From Bradyrhizobium sp. SSBR45G (GTDB lineage Bacteria; Pseudomonadota; Alphaproteobacteria; Rhizobiales; Xanthobacteraceae), in the NCBI RefSeq assembly GCF_030159255.1, contig NZ_BSCT01000015.1, positions 62,001 through 126,000 of the forward strand: a stretch of 64,000 nucleotides of DNA. Direction: 5' to 3'. Made by a program: the position numbers and the translations under genes. The notes under the pieces were generated by a model, which was not told where the DNA came from, made no database searches, and saw only the letters and a program-made list of their open reading frames with translations. The stretch's first letter is position 1; every line of letters starts with the position of its first letter. This document shows, one piece after another, positions 25,801 to 33,709 of this stretch.

Positions 25801-27833
25801 GCCAGTGCGTCGAGATCGTCCGCGAACTTGCCGGCGCCGTCCGGCTCGAGTGTCGCGACGGCCTGGCGGGCCAGCGCGCCATCATCGCCGTCCCGATCCC
25901 TCCGCGCGGCAATCGGCTGCAAATCCGCATGCAGACGCATCACAGAAGCGGCGTCAGGCAGGAGCGCGATCTCCGGCAACTGGTCATCGAGATATTCGAT
26001 ATCTCCGCCAAGTCGCAACCGCGCCGCCCGCGCCTGCTCGACCGCCGCGACGATCAGGTCGGTCTCGCCCAGAAACCGCAGTGGCCGATCCGTGAACCAC
26101 GCATAGGTCTCGCGATCGGCGATCATGGTTGCCAGCGCGTCGAACGGAACGTCGGAGGTCCCCGATCGCAGCATCGTACGGCCGGCGATGTCGGCGACCT
26201 CGTCATCGAGACGCGTGATCTCGTGACTGGTCGCGATGATGTCGCGCTCGAGCCGATTGACCTGTTCGGCCTGGTCTTGCAGGTCGGTCGTGTCCAGGAT
26301 CGACAGCAGCCGGCTGACCACGCTCTCAGCGTGCTTCAACACGTCCTTGTCGGAGCCGGTCAGATCGACCGTGAGCTCGCGAACGGCGCGGGGCAGCTTT
26401 TCGGACAGCGCCGAGAGCGCGGATTCGTTGCGTGACACGACGAGGACACGCAAGCCTAGCGCGAGATGATGGCAGACCACGTTGGCGACGGCGGACGTCC
26501 GGTCGGGCGCAGCTGCGCCCTTCACGACCAGTCCGTCCGATCGCCGGAGCTGGCGCACGATCTCCATCTGGTCGGAGTTGGTCGGCAGCGGAAAGAACAG
26601 ATCGCCGCGGTCGGCCGCGACCTGGGCAGCCGGCACGATGTCGATCGGGTCCCCGATCACGCTGGAGAGCCGCCGGCGCGCGCCGTCATGGCTGTCGTGC
26701 TCCGGAGCCCCGATCAAGCGGTGCGCCAGCGCGGTCAGCCAGCCTTCGTTCGACGGCGTGTAGTCCAATGCTCGCTGCAGGCGTTTGATGTCGCGCAGCA
26801 GCAGTCCGTCCGAGCGCGGCCGCGCGAAGATCACCCAGCGATCCGAGACGACCAGCTGTTCGGTTTCTTCGGGCAGCAGCAACGCCGCATCCGGCAGCCC
26901 CGGGCAATAGATCCCGTCCGGGTCGAGCTGCGAGCCGATGGCGCTGAGGATGGGCTCGAAGCTGGCGGGCTCGAAAGGCGAAAGCTCCGCGCCGCGCTCG
27001 AGCAGCTGCTCGGCTGTGTTGCTCGCCAGCTTTGCAGCGGATGTGAGCGGTTCGAATGCGCGAAGATTGACCGTCGCGCCGACCATGCGGGGGCGGATCC
27101 TGATCTCGGCGTCCGAGCCGTCGAGAACCTCGATCTCGACCAGACGCTCGAGCAGGGGCAGGTCCAACTCGCGGCCGCGGCGGCGCCAGCGCGATACGCC
27201 GACACCCCACACGATCTCGCAGCTCGCATCGTTGCGCCCCGCACCCGTCACGCGGGCCATGTCGCGCAGCTTGTGGTGAAGCGCGATGCTCCGACGGCGT
27301 GGCCGCTCCGCTGCGGCCCACGCCGCCCACGACCCGGCAAGATAGCGATCCAGACGTTCGACGACATCCGGGCGATGCTCCAGGTGCAAGCGCACGCTCC
27401 AGAGCCCGGCAGAAGCCGGCTGTCCGCTTGCCGGCGCGCATTGCTCGGCGCGTGCCTGCGCGGCCGCGATCAGCTGGTCCTTCTCGGTCGCCTGCACCGT
27501 GATCGTAACCCGCTGCCGAACCAGCGGACGCCGGTCCGGATCGGAGGGCACGTCGATCCACATCGCCAGATCGGAATCGACCGCCGGCGGATGCGTCGCG
27601 ATCAGACGCTCGACCGCCAGCCAGACGGGGCCATGCGCATCGAAAGTATTGCAGGTGACACCCGGCAGGTTCTCCAGCTCGTGCTGATGAAATACGAAGC
27701 GCTGTCCGCCCGCGAGCTGATGGTCGGACAGTCGGTCGACCAATTGCGCGTCGTGCAGGATCGCCTCGGCCACATGGCCAAGCGCATTCTGCAACGGTCC
27801 GACCGCCGGCTCCAGCCGATGGACAGCGTTCAT
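22878..27833 (-). CDS. Degenerate SF1 helicase half fused to a membrane helix and periplasmic domain
   Basis: This is a 1651-residue protein starting at the ATG at 27833, with GGAGAG 6 nt upstream; the frame is open to 28043. Residues 430-500 align by eye with motif I of UPF1/DNA2-like SF1 helicases, but GPPGTGKT is replaced by GAAAPDRTS, so no Walker lysine remains. At 1096-1127 PCQLMPAWRVAEQLPA is followed by FDLVVIDDASRSD (Walker B/DEAS). GRKILAVAEDR and LFPERVIRLREHARR (compare LREHFRC) follow to residue 1206. The expected second RecA domain is absent. A Pro/Ala-rich linker (1210-1395), one helix (1403-1422) and a C-terminal beta-rich domain (about 1475-1651) of unknown function follow. 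Large coiled or helical inserts lie at 510-1050. Its only close partner is the SUMF1-like gene. Confidence 0.8.
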   Translation of the reverse strand: MNAVHRLEPAVGPLQNALGHVAEAILHDAQLVDRLSDHQLAGGQRFVFHQHELENLPGVTCNTFDAHGPVWLAVERLIATHPPAVDSDLAMWIDVPSDPDRRPLVRQRVTITVQATEKDQLIAAAQARAEQCAPASGQPASAGLWSVRLHLEHRPDVVERLDRYLAGSWAAWAAAERPRRRSIALHHKLRDMARVTGAGRNDASCEIVWGVGVSRWRRRGRELDLPLLERLVEIEVLDGSDAEIRIRPRMVGATVNLRAFEPLTSAAKLASNTAEQLLERGAELSPFEPASFEPILSAIGSQLDPDGIYCPGLPDAALLLPEETEQLVVSDRWVIFARPRSDGLLLRDIKRLQRALDYTPSNEGWLTALAHRLIGAPEHDSHDGARRRLSSVIGDPIDIVPAAQVAADRGDLFFPLPTNSDQMEIVRQLRRSDGLVVKGAAAPDRTSAVANVVCHHLALGLRVLVVSRNESALSALSEKLPRAVRELTVDLTGSDKDVLKHAESVVSRLLSILDTTDLQDQAEQVNRLERDIIATSHEITRLDDEVADIAGRTMLRSGTSDVPFDALATMIADRETYAWFTDRPLRFLGETDLIVAAVEQARAARLRLGGDIEYLDDQLPEIALLPDAASVMRLHADLQPIAARRDRDGDDGALARQAVATLEPDGAGKFADDLDALAAAHRVIADEPWLAALSPVGPEASEISVDGGILVDFARDASSLLSRRAGFLVRPVDMPADAFANEELLRTVERLSAGEKAFTTFSLSGRALKPTLDTIKVAGFSPKSAADWAHVRDYLTWRRHLHSLDVRWRSLAAEIGAPTPEPDASNTLHGHERIVRSVEVAIVTAALAKGSVLTTVAKLSMPDAKVASLLGDSRRLAALASVIRSTAGRVGKQRRELERLNALFQGCGAITARVQSEVLSQIGRDDVDPREIETRWGAIRRQLQGLHERRQDVELINEVCQTMTEAGASAFARRIRTEPATADGGDPVLVADWMMAWNWAVLIRQTAGDGQQQLLQDLSDQRVALETRLRELFEQVVVARMHLALAQNTSGAVRQAFTMFTTTLRKIAATCSGPSAFRLRQVAREVLENCHEGIPCQLMPAWRVAEQLPARLDAFDLVVIDDASRSDLRELTVLLRGRKILAVAEDRASDETVAPGDRDIAGITHAPLGGVPISIRQLMPPKTVLCDFLNSLFPERVIRLREHARRLHPVALPMAGPPQQFAQLQTSASSAHSAHAAPAAAAEHPSPAALPVAPPAYSLEDEIATVAESLSLARREQRDEKRVLRERPAPDWLRSGATGSTVEPDASSLDAPSAALPAWIGQADPVTDSANEPRADARSTLDETAEVSRARPANGPEKSEATPRVQAEPSRSRIIIDHQRLSARLRPALDQIRTRPRPALRRYAVAAAAVLTITLVTASIFWQPTGSRIAASWHTVMNQFAASWNAASPAAALPASTEPRKVTAERMMPDARSTAETLVSHAVLYQEDPQDPGGKRYLGKVTWHVEPAAGSVPASIKGDVEIDKQMKATLSLRPNKENDMPASHILEVKFNWPGDPSHAGVDSLKGVSMKAKEAGRGAALSTLTAKVTPEFFMIALSANEVDKTRNVLLLKGKEWIDIPIVYNGGSRAVLAIEKGAEGERAFTDAFTAWGQ

Positions 27834-28752
27834 GTTGGCTCTCCGATGATGGCGGCGACCAAGCGAAGCAATCGGTTCACCCTCAAATCCCGGTCCTGAC
27901 GTCATTCCGCTTTGCGGCCAACGCGGGCCGCGTGCGTCAAAGCAAAATGGACGCGCTCTGTGATTCCGTGTCCTGGCGTGGCCCAGGTGATGTTGTTCGC
28001 TCCCCGTTCTCGCGGAAATACTAACCAACAACGGATGGACCACACTAATTGACGGACAATAGGGTCACGCAATGCGGCGTAATGATGAGAGAACCGTCGA
28101 CGGTGTCTTCCCATGGAAAACTGCACCAACTGATCTGTTATCGCTTGAAGAACTGCTGCCGTCGGTTGTTGCGAGGGCGTTTAGAATTCCTTTAAACAGG
28201 CGATATCCGCGTCGGCGCGGACTGCCTTGATTGGTTGCGGCAGGTATTCGCCTGCGTCCGGACGATCGCGTGGTGAACGGATCATGCGTCGTCTTGCCGC
28301 AATCGATGCGACGTGTAGTCCCGCTTTGTCGCTGCATTCCAGCGTGTCGTCCAAGCCGCGCCATCGTCAGACCGCAATTTCTCTCGGAGTGCGGCCGTTG
28401 CCGACCAAGTGTGGCGGCGCCCGATGCGGCGCGCCGCGACAGCCCGAATGCAGCTCAACGCTGTGGTGCTCGCTGTCTCGCGCGTCGCATGTGCGTCGGG
28501 CAATAATTAGTAGAAGCTGAAAGTACTTAGCCATCGTCTTCGGCCGCCGCTGTGATCGGCGGGGCCGGCAATGGCCATGTCACTCGATGGGCGTCGCCCA
28601 AGTGATGACACGCCAGCATCTCCGGCAAGCCCAAGTATCGACATCGCAGGCTTCTAGCGCGAATGGCTCGCAGTCGCGCACGACTTCTGTGTTCACGGCG
28701 GCGCGGGTGAAGGGGATGCTCGTCCGCGCATCATTATGGGGAGGTTTGACTG
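27834..28752. other. Intergenic region between divergent helicase-like and porin genes
   Basis: This 919-bp stretch should contain two divergent promoters. I find no supported gene. At 28579-28610 an imperfect dyad has outer arms TGTCA/TGACA and inner arms TGGGCG/CGCCCA. Short open frames in all phases are arginine-rich and lack ribosome-binding sites. Confidence 0.4.
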
Positions 28753-30612
28753 ATGGTCTTGATTAGCTGCAGCGGGAGACACACGGATAGATCCGTGTCC
28801 TCACATGACGGCACTTTGAGTATGGGCAACGGCGGTCGTCCAGTTCGCGGCCGCAGTAGACTTCTGCCATCCCTGCTTGCCGCGGTGTCGACACTGGCGT
28901 TGAGCGCGGCAGCAGCACAGGCGGCCGATGATCGATCGTCGCGGTCTCCAGACGCGGCGGCGGTCAAGGCGATGATGGCGAAGATCGAGTCCATGGAGCA
29001 GCGCATCAACACGCTCCAGGTCGAGCTCAAGGACGCCAAGACGAAGAAGCCGGCCGGAGTCGGACAGTCGGCGTCGCTCGCATCCAGGAATCCGTCGGGC
29101 GCGGTCGCTCTGACCGGCGCCAAGGACGCACGCGGGAACGCCTCGAAGGCATCCGACAACGCGCAGGCCGCGTCCAAGCCGGTCGGCAACGTCTCGACCA
29201 ACAACGCCTCGGTCAGCAACGCCATGGCGCTCGCCGACTCGAAGGACGTCAAGGGCGGATCGACGGCGGCCGACGCCGCACCGTCGTCTTCTCCTCTGTC
29301 TCGGCTCGCTGCGGCATTTGCCGACGCCGACCCCAAGCCGAAATTCATGCCCGCTGCAGATCTGAAGGCTGCTCCGCCATCCGGCAAGGATCTGTTCGGC
29401 GTGGCGCCTTCGCCGGTGCCGGGAATGCGGATCGGCATGTACGGTGAGATCAAGCTGGGTTCGAGCCAGAACCCCGCGGCGAACGGCCAGTGGCAGAGCG
29501 GCTTCGACATGGCCCGTCTGGTGCTGCTGCCGACCTATCAGGTCAACGACTACATCACCTTCAACGCCGAGCTGGAGTGGGAGCACGGCGGCACCGCGTT
29601 CGACAATGACGACAAGCTCCATGGCGCGGTCGAAGTCGAGCAGGCCTTCTTCGACATCAAGTTCAACGATCATTTCACCTTGCGTTCGCCAGGTGTCGAC
29701 TTGATCCCGATCTCGTTCACCAACCTGTATCACGAGCCGACCCTGTTCTACACCGTGCAGCGGCCCGAGCTCGCCAACGGTTTGATCCCGACCACCTGGT
29801 ATGCGCCAGCCGCCGGATTCTACGGCAAGATCGTCGATGGCTTGAACTACCAGTTCCAGGTCAGCCAGAGCGCGGAGGACTTCGGCGACGGATTCGATCA
29901 TCGTGGCGACAATGGTCATATCAACCCCGGTGGCTATGAAGGCGGCATCAGCGGCTCGGAAGCGCTCGCGCTCTCGCGCGCGCCAATCGGAGATTTTAGG
30001 CAGCTGAGCAACCAGCTCGCCTATACGCTGCGCTTGAGCTACACACCGTCTTTCCTCCCCGGCTTTGCCGGCAGCTCGGCGATCTATTACTCGCCGGACG
30101 TCACGCCGCGCGGGGCCTATGCGACCCTGCCGGACGGCAGCGAGGTGCCGCTCGGCAAGAACGCAATGACGATCTTCAATACCGAGGCGCGCTACCGCGT
30201 TCCGAACACCGGGTTGGAGCTGCGGGCTGAGTATGCCTATGTGAACTTCTCCAATCCGGAGAACCTTCGCGCCAACAATGACCTCGTCGACGACAACAAC
30301 GTCGGCAAGAACATGTGGGGCTATTCGGGAGAGATCGCCTATCACTTCAGGGCGCCGAACGATTACGACATCGTGCCGTTCTACCGCTACACCCGCCAGA
30401 ACTTCCAGACATCTGGCATGCTCGGCTCCGATCTGACCAACGGACTCAACAACATCACGGGCAGCGGCGACATGACGTTCCACGACGTCGGCGTCGCCGT
30501 GTTCCCCAATCCGAGCCTGGTCTACAAGCTGAACTACACCAAGGTCATCGACCACAGCGCGACCGGTGCCATGTCCGACCGGGTTCTCGCCGGCGTCGGC
30601 TGGCTCTGGTAA
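28753..30612 (+). CDS. OprO/OprP-like outer-membrane porin
   Basis: This is a 619-residue exported protein. The hydrophobic signal (about residues 35-57, SLLAAVSTLALSAAAAQA) is followed by a short coiled coil (VKAMMAKIESMEQRINTLQVE) and a Ser/Ala/Asn-rich linker of about 120 residues. A beta-barrel of the phosphate-selective porin O/P family starts at about residue 215 (MRIGMYGEIKLG, ARLVLLPTYQVNDYITF, GFDHRGDNGHINP) and ends in an aromatic residue (GVGWLW). The ATG at 28753 has GGGGAGG 8 nt upstream, giving a long n-region; a later in-frame ATG at 28822 is the alternative. A strong terminator follows. The neighbouring type II secretion operon may be co-regulated. Phosphate specificity is not proven by sequence. 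Confidence 0.82.
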   Translation: MVLISCSGRHTDRSVSSHDGTLSMGNGGRPVRGRSRLLPSLLAAVSTLALSAAAAQAADDRSSRSPDAAAVKAMMAKIESMEQRINTLQVELKDAKTKKPAGVGQSASLASRNPSGAVALTGAKDARGNASKASDNAQAASKPVGNVSTNNASVSNAMALADSKDVKGGSTAADAAPSSSPLSRLAAAFADADPKPKFMPAADLKAAPPSGKDLFGVAPSPVPGMRIGMYGEIKLGSSQNPAANGQWQSGFDMARLVLLPTYQVNDYITFNAELEWEHGGTAFDNDDKLHGAVEVEQAFFDIKFNDHFTLRSPGVDLIPISFTNLYHEPTLFYTVQRPELANGLIPTTWYAPAAGFYGKIVDGLNYQFQVSQSAEDFGDGFDHRGDNGHINPGGYEGGISGSEALALSRAPIGDFRQLSNQLAYTLRLSYTPSFLPGFAGSSAIYYSPDVTPRGAYATLPDGSEVPLGKNAMTIFNTEARYRVPNTGLELRAEYAYVNFSNPENLRANNDLVDDNNVGKNMWGYSGEIAYHFRAPNDYDIVPFYRYTRQNFQTSGMLGSDLTNGLNNITGSGDMTFHDVGVAVFPNPSLVYKLNYTKVIDHSATGAMSDRVLAGVGWLW

Positions 30613-30628
30613 CGGGCAACACGAGCCA

Positions 30629-30655
30629 AAGCCGCTGCCTTGCAGGCAGCGGCTT
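30629..30655 (+). terminator. Hairpin after the porin gene
   Basis: A 12-bp perfect stem (AAGCCGCTGCCT/AGGCAGCGGCTT) with a 3-nt loop lies 17 bp after the porin stop, followed by TCCCTC rather than a pure T-run. It separates the porin from the secretion operon. Confidence 0.7.
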
Positions 30656-30746
30656 CCCTCGGGGGAGGCGAACTGACGACCCGGGACGGAGCGAAAGTGA
30701 TTCCGCCCCGGGACATCGTAACTGACGGAATGACTCGGCAGATTGG

Positions 30747-33083
30747 GTGGGCGGGCGAGTGTTAGAGATTGCTGATGTGGGCCCTGGTTGGCTGCGAAGC
30801 TGCGCGCTTGCCACGCTGACCGTGGTGTCAATGACCCTGGCGGGCTGTAACCCGGCGACGCTCGGGAGCGAAAGTCGTGGCGACGACGTGATCGACAAGG
30901 TCGGGCGTCTCGACCTTTCGCCGCGCTATCCAAGGCAGGCCATGCCGGAGCAGTCGCCCGCGGCGCGCCGGGCTCGTGCGGAAATCTATGGCGGCAACGA
31001 CGATCCCAGAGACGCACGCGCGGAGGCGCCCGCGTCGCCAGCGCTCCCGGTGCAGCAGGCGGCGGCCCATTCGCAGGCCATCGGCAACGGGTTCGAGCTG
31101 AATTTCGAGAATTCGCCGATCGCAACCGTGGCCAAGGTCGTACTCGGCGACGTGCTCGGCGTCGGCTACACCATCGATCCGCGGATCCAGGGAACGGTCA
31201 GTCTGTCGTCGGTGCGTCCGGTGCCAAAATCGGACGTGGTCTACGTGCTCGAGAACGCGCTTCGGCTGTCCGGGACGGCGCTGGTTCGCGACAACTCCGG
31301 CTATCGACTGATTCCGCTCGGCGAGGCGGTCGGCGCCGGCAATGTGGACGCTCCCGGTGCTGCGACCGAGCCCGGCTACGGCATCACGGTGCTTCCGCTG
31401 CAATATGTCTCGGCACCGACGCTGCTGAAGCTGCTCGACAGTTTTGCTCTCAAGCCAGGCAGCGTGCGTGCAGATCCGGGCCGCAACATGTTGCTGATCC
31501 AGGGCACCGGATCCGAACGACGCACCGCGGTCGATGCTGCGCTGAGCTTCGATGCGGACTGGATGCACGGGCAATCGGTTGGCATCTTCCCGATCGTCAA
31601 CGGAAATCCGGAGCCGATCGTCGCCGAGCTCGAGAAGATCATGGACACGGGCGACAGCGGCCTCGGTCAGAACATGGTCAAGTTCCAGACCGTCAGCCGG
31701 ATGAACGCGGTCATGGTCATCAGCCGCAAGCCGGCGCTGCTGAAGACCGCCGAGACATGGATCAAGCGGCTCGATGCCGGCAGCACGCTCCGCAACAGCG
31801 TCCATGTCTACCGCGTCAAATACGGCGAAGCGCGCCAGATGGCGCGGGTGCTGAACGAGATGTTCACGGGAAATTCGGCCGACACGTCGTCGACCGATCT
31901 CGCCCCGGGATCAGGAGCTTCATCGAGTTCGAGCAGCGAGCGGTTGTCGGCCGCCGGAACGGCGTCGACGGGCAGCTTCTCGGGTCAGCAGCCCGGCAAC
32001 AACGGTCTGGTCGCCAACCGCGGATTCGGTGGCGCTCCGCCGCCCACCCAGACGAGCAGCGATGCGGCCCCCGATTCGCGTGCATCCGCCACGGGCGGCA
32101 AGCCGCTCATGGACGGCGTACGTATCACGCCAGACGTGGTCAACAATACGCTGCTGATCTATGCCGATCGGGAGAACTATCGCGTCATCGAAGCCACGCT
32201 GCGACAGTGCGATCGGCCGCAGCTGCAGGTCGCGATCGATGCCACCATCGCCGAAGTGACACTCAACGACAATCTGAACTACGGCGTGCAGGCTTATCTG
32301 ACCAGCAAGAATCTCGGCCTGCGGCCGGACCAGGGCTCGCTCCTCAACACCACCTCGACTTCGGCGCCGACGACGGTTGCCTCGGCCGCCGGCACGATCA
32401 CCAACGCCTTCCTGAGCCGCGCCTTCCCGGGCTTCAATTTCCTGGTCGGATCGGAATCGCAGCCAAGCGCAATCCTGAGCGCGTTGCACACGGTCACCGA
32501 CGTCAAGGTGCTGTCCAATCCCTCGCTGGTGGTGATCGACAATCAGGCCGCGACATTGCAGGTCGGCGACCAGGTGCCGGTTTCGACCGGCAGCGCGACG
32601 GTGCTGACGACCAGCAACACGGTCGTGAACACGATCGACTATCGCAACACCGGAATCATCCTGCGAGTGGCGCCGCGCGTCAACGAGAACGGCAATGTAC
32701 GATTGGAGATCGAGCAGGAGATCAGCAACGTCTCGCCGCAGACGGCCAACAGCCTGACGCCGACCGTCGCGCAGCGCAAGGTCAAGAGCTCGGTCGCGGT
32801 GGCGAGTGGCCAGACCGTGCTGCTGGCCGGCCTCATCAGCGAAACCCGTCAGGGTACGCGCAACGGCGTGCCCGGCGTCGACCAGATACCGGTGCTGGGC
32901 GATCTGTTCAGCAACAACGACCGCACCCGCGGCCGGACCGAGCTGATCATCTTCATTCGCCCCCAGATCATTCGCGACGGCACCGATGCGCATTACGTCG
33001 CCGAGGAGCTGCGCTCGAAGCTGCGCGGCACGATCGGGCCGGTATCGACGAGCGCCCTTCAGACGCCGCGGGGCGGTCGATGA
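30747..33083 (+). CDS. gspD: Type II secretion outer-membrane secretin (lipoprotein type)
   Basis: This 778-residue secretin forms the outer-membrane channel of the type II system. The N-terminus has a hydrophobic segment ending in a lipobox (MTLAGC, Cys at about residue 34), so it is probably lipidated and self-targeting like HxcQ. N-domains follow (ELNFENSPIATVAKVVLGDVLG, then two further N repeats). A Ser/Gly-rich linker sits in the third repeat. The C-terminal secretin domain has VKVLSNPSLVVIDNQAA, VPVSTGSATVL and the end motif VPGVDQIPVLGDLFSN. GTG starts at 30747 and 30759 are both possible. It is the first gene of an operon of thirteen tightly spaced genes. Confidence 0.94.
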   Translation: MGGRVLEIADVGPGWLRSCALATLTVVSMTLAGCNPATLGSESRGDDVIDKVGRLDLSPRYPRQAMPEQSPAARRARAEIYGGNDDPRDARAEAPASPALPVQQAAAHSQAIGNGFELNFENSPIATVAKVVLGDVLGVGYTIDPRIQGTVSLSSVRPVPKSDVVYVLENALRLSGTALVRDNSGYRLIPLGEAVGAGNVDAPGAATEPGYGITVLPLQYVSAPTLLKLLDSFALKPGSVRADPGRNMLLIQGTGSERRTAVDAALSFDADWMHGQSVGIFPIVNGNPEPIVAELEKIMDTGDSGLGQNMVKFQTVSRMNAVMVISRKPALLKTAETWIKRLDAGSTLRNSVHVYRVKYGEARQMARVLNEMFTGNSADTSSTDLAPGSGASSSSSSERLSAAGTASTGSFSGQQPGNNGLVANRGFGGAPPPTQTSSDAAPDSRASATGGKPLMDGVRITPDVVNNTLLIYADRENYRVIEATLRQCDRPQLQVAIDATIAEVTLNDNLNYGVQAYLTSKNLGLRPDQGSLLNTTSTSAPTTVASAAGTITNAFLSRAFPGFNFLVGSESQPSAILSALHTVTDVKVLSNPSLVVIDNQAATLQVGDQVPVSTGSATVLTTSNTVVNTIDYRNTGIILRVAPRVNENGNVRLEIEQEISNVSPQTANSLTPTVAQRKVKSSVAVASGQTVLLAGLISETRQGTRNGVPGVDQIPVLGDLFSNNDRTRGRTELIIFIRPQIIRDGTDAHYVAEELRSKLRGTIGPVSTSALQTPRGGR

Positions 33084-33598
33084 GGCGGGGGCCGACCATT
33101 GCGGTCGCCATCCTGGCGGTGGTTGTCGGCTTCGCCGCGGCCGGCGCCCGGCCGCGGGGGGATGGATGGGCAGCCTTCGCGCACGGCGACTATGTCAGCG
33201 CTGCCGCGCTGCTCGCGCCGATGGCGCAGCGCGGCCATCCGCGCGCGATGACGGCGCTTGGCTACATGTACGAGAACGGCTTCGGCGTCCCGCAATCGTA
33301 CGAAGCCGCAGCCGAGCTGTTCACCGGAGCCGCCGAAGCCGGAGATCCGGCGGCGCAGCATTTTCTTGGCCTGAGCTACGACAAGGGGCTCGGCGTGAGC
33401 CAGGATCACGTGTTGGCCTACAAATGGTTGAGCCTGGCGGCTGCGGCGGCACCCATTCGCCAGCGCGAACCGTATCTGCGAATTCGAAATGCGGTCGCAA
33501 TCAAGATGTCGCTCGATCAGGTCGTCGAGGGCCAGCGCCTGGCGCTCGAATGGCACCGCGGTCGAGTCGGTGTGACCGTGTCGGCACCAGGTTTGTAG
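33080..33598 (+). CDS. Exported Sel1-repeat protein within the secretion operon
   Basis: This 172-residue protein overlaps the gspD stop as ATGA, so translation is coupled. It has a signal-like N-terminus (IAVAILAVVVGFAAAGA). Two to three Sel1/TPR-like repeats follow: AMTALGYMYENGFGVPQSYEAA, with AQHFLGLSYDKGLGVSQDHV one repeat length later and KWLSLAAAAA at the end. Sel1 repeats mediate protein contacts. Sitting between gspD and gspE, it may assist the secretin or be part of the channel in this lineage, as an accessory rather than a canonical Gsp component. The 111-bp gap to gspE is the largest in the operon. Confidence 0.85.
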   Translation: MRRGPTIAVAILAVVVGFAAAGARPRGDGWAAFAHGDYVSAAALLAPMAQRGHPRAMTALGYMYENGFGVPQSYEAAAELFTGAAEAGDPAAQHFLGLSYDKGLGVSQDHVLAYKWLSLAAAAAPIRQREPYLRIRNAVAIKMSLDQVVEGQRLALEWHRGRVGVTVSAPGL

Positions 33599-33709
33599 CT
33601 CTTCTAATGAGCTGATCTCATAAGCGTCATCTTTGGTTCAGAAAACGAAGTAATCGCAAACCTGCCCTCCGCAATGAGGTGATCGACAAGATCTGTCACG
33701 GGACGCGCC

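Noticed and set aside
26466..27899. A 477-codon plus-strand frame opposite the helicase-like gene
   Set aside because: Antisense shadow; no domain, no start signal, and the minus-strand frame has motif II and other SF1 motifs.
28801..31125. A 774-codon minus-strand open frame across the porin and the start of gspD
   Set aside because: Shadow of two well-supported plus-strand genes, with typical GC-driven composition.
31757..33079. Long frame in the second phase of gspD leading into the Sel1 gene
   Set aside because: Only the part from 33080 has a real start and Sel1 repeats; the upstream part is out of frame with the conserved secretin.
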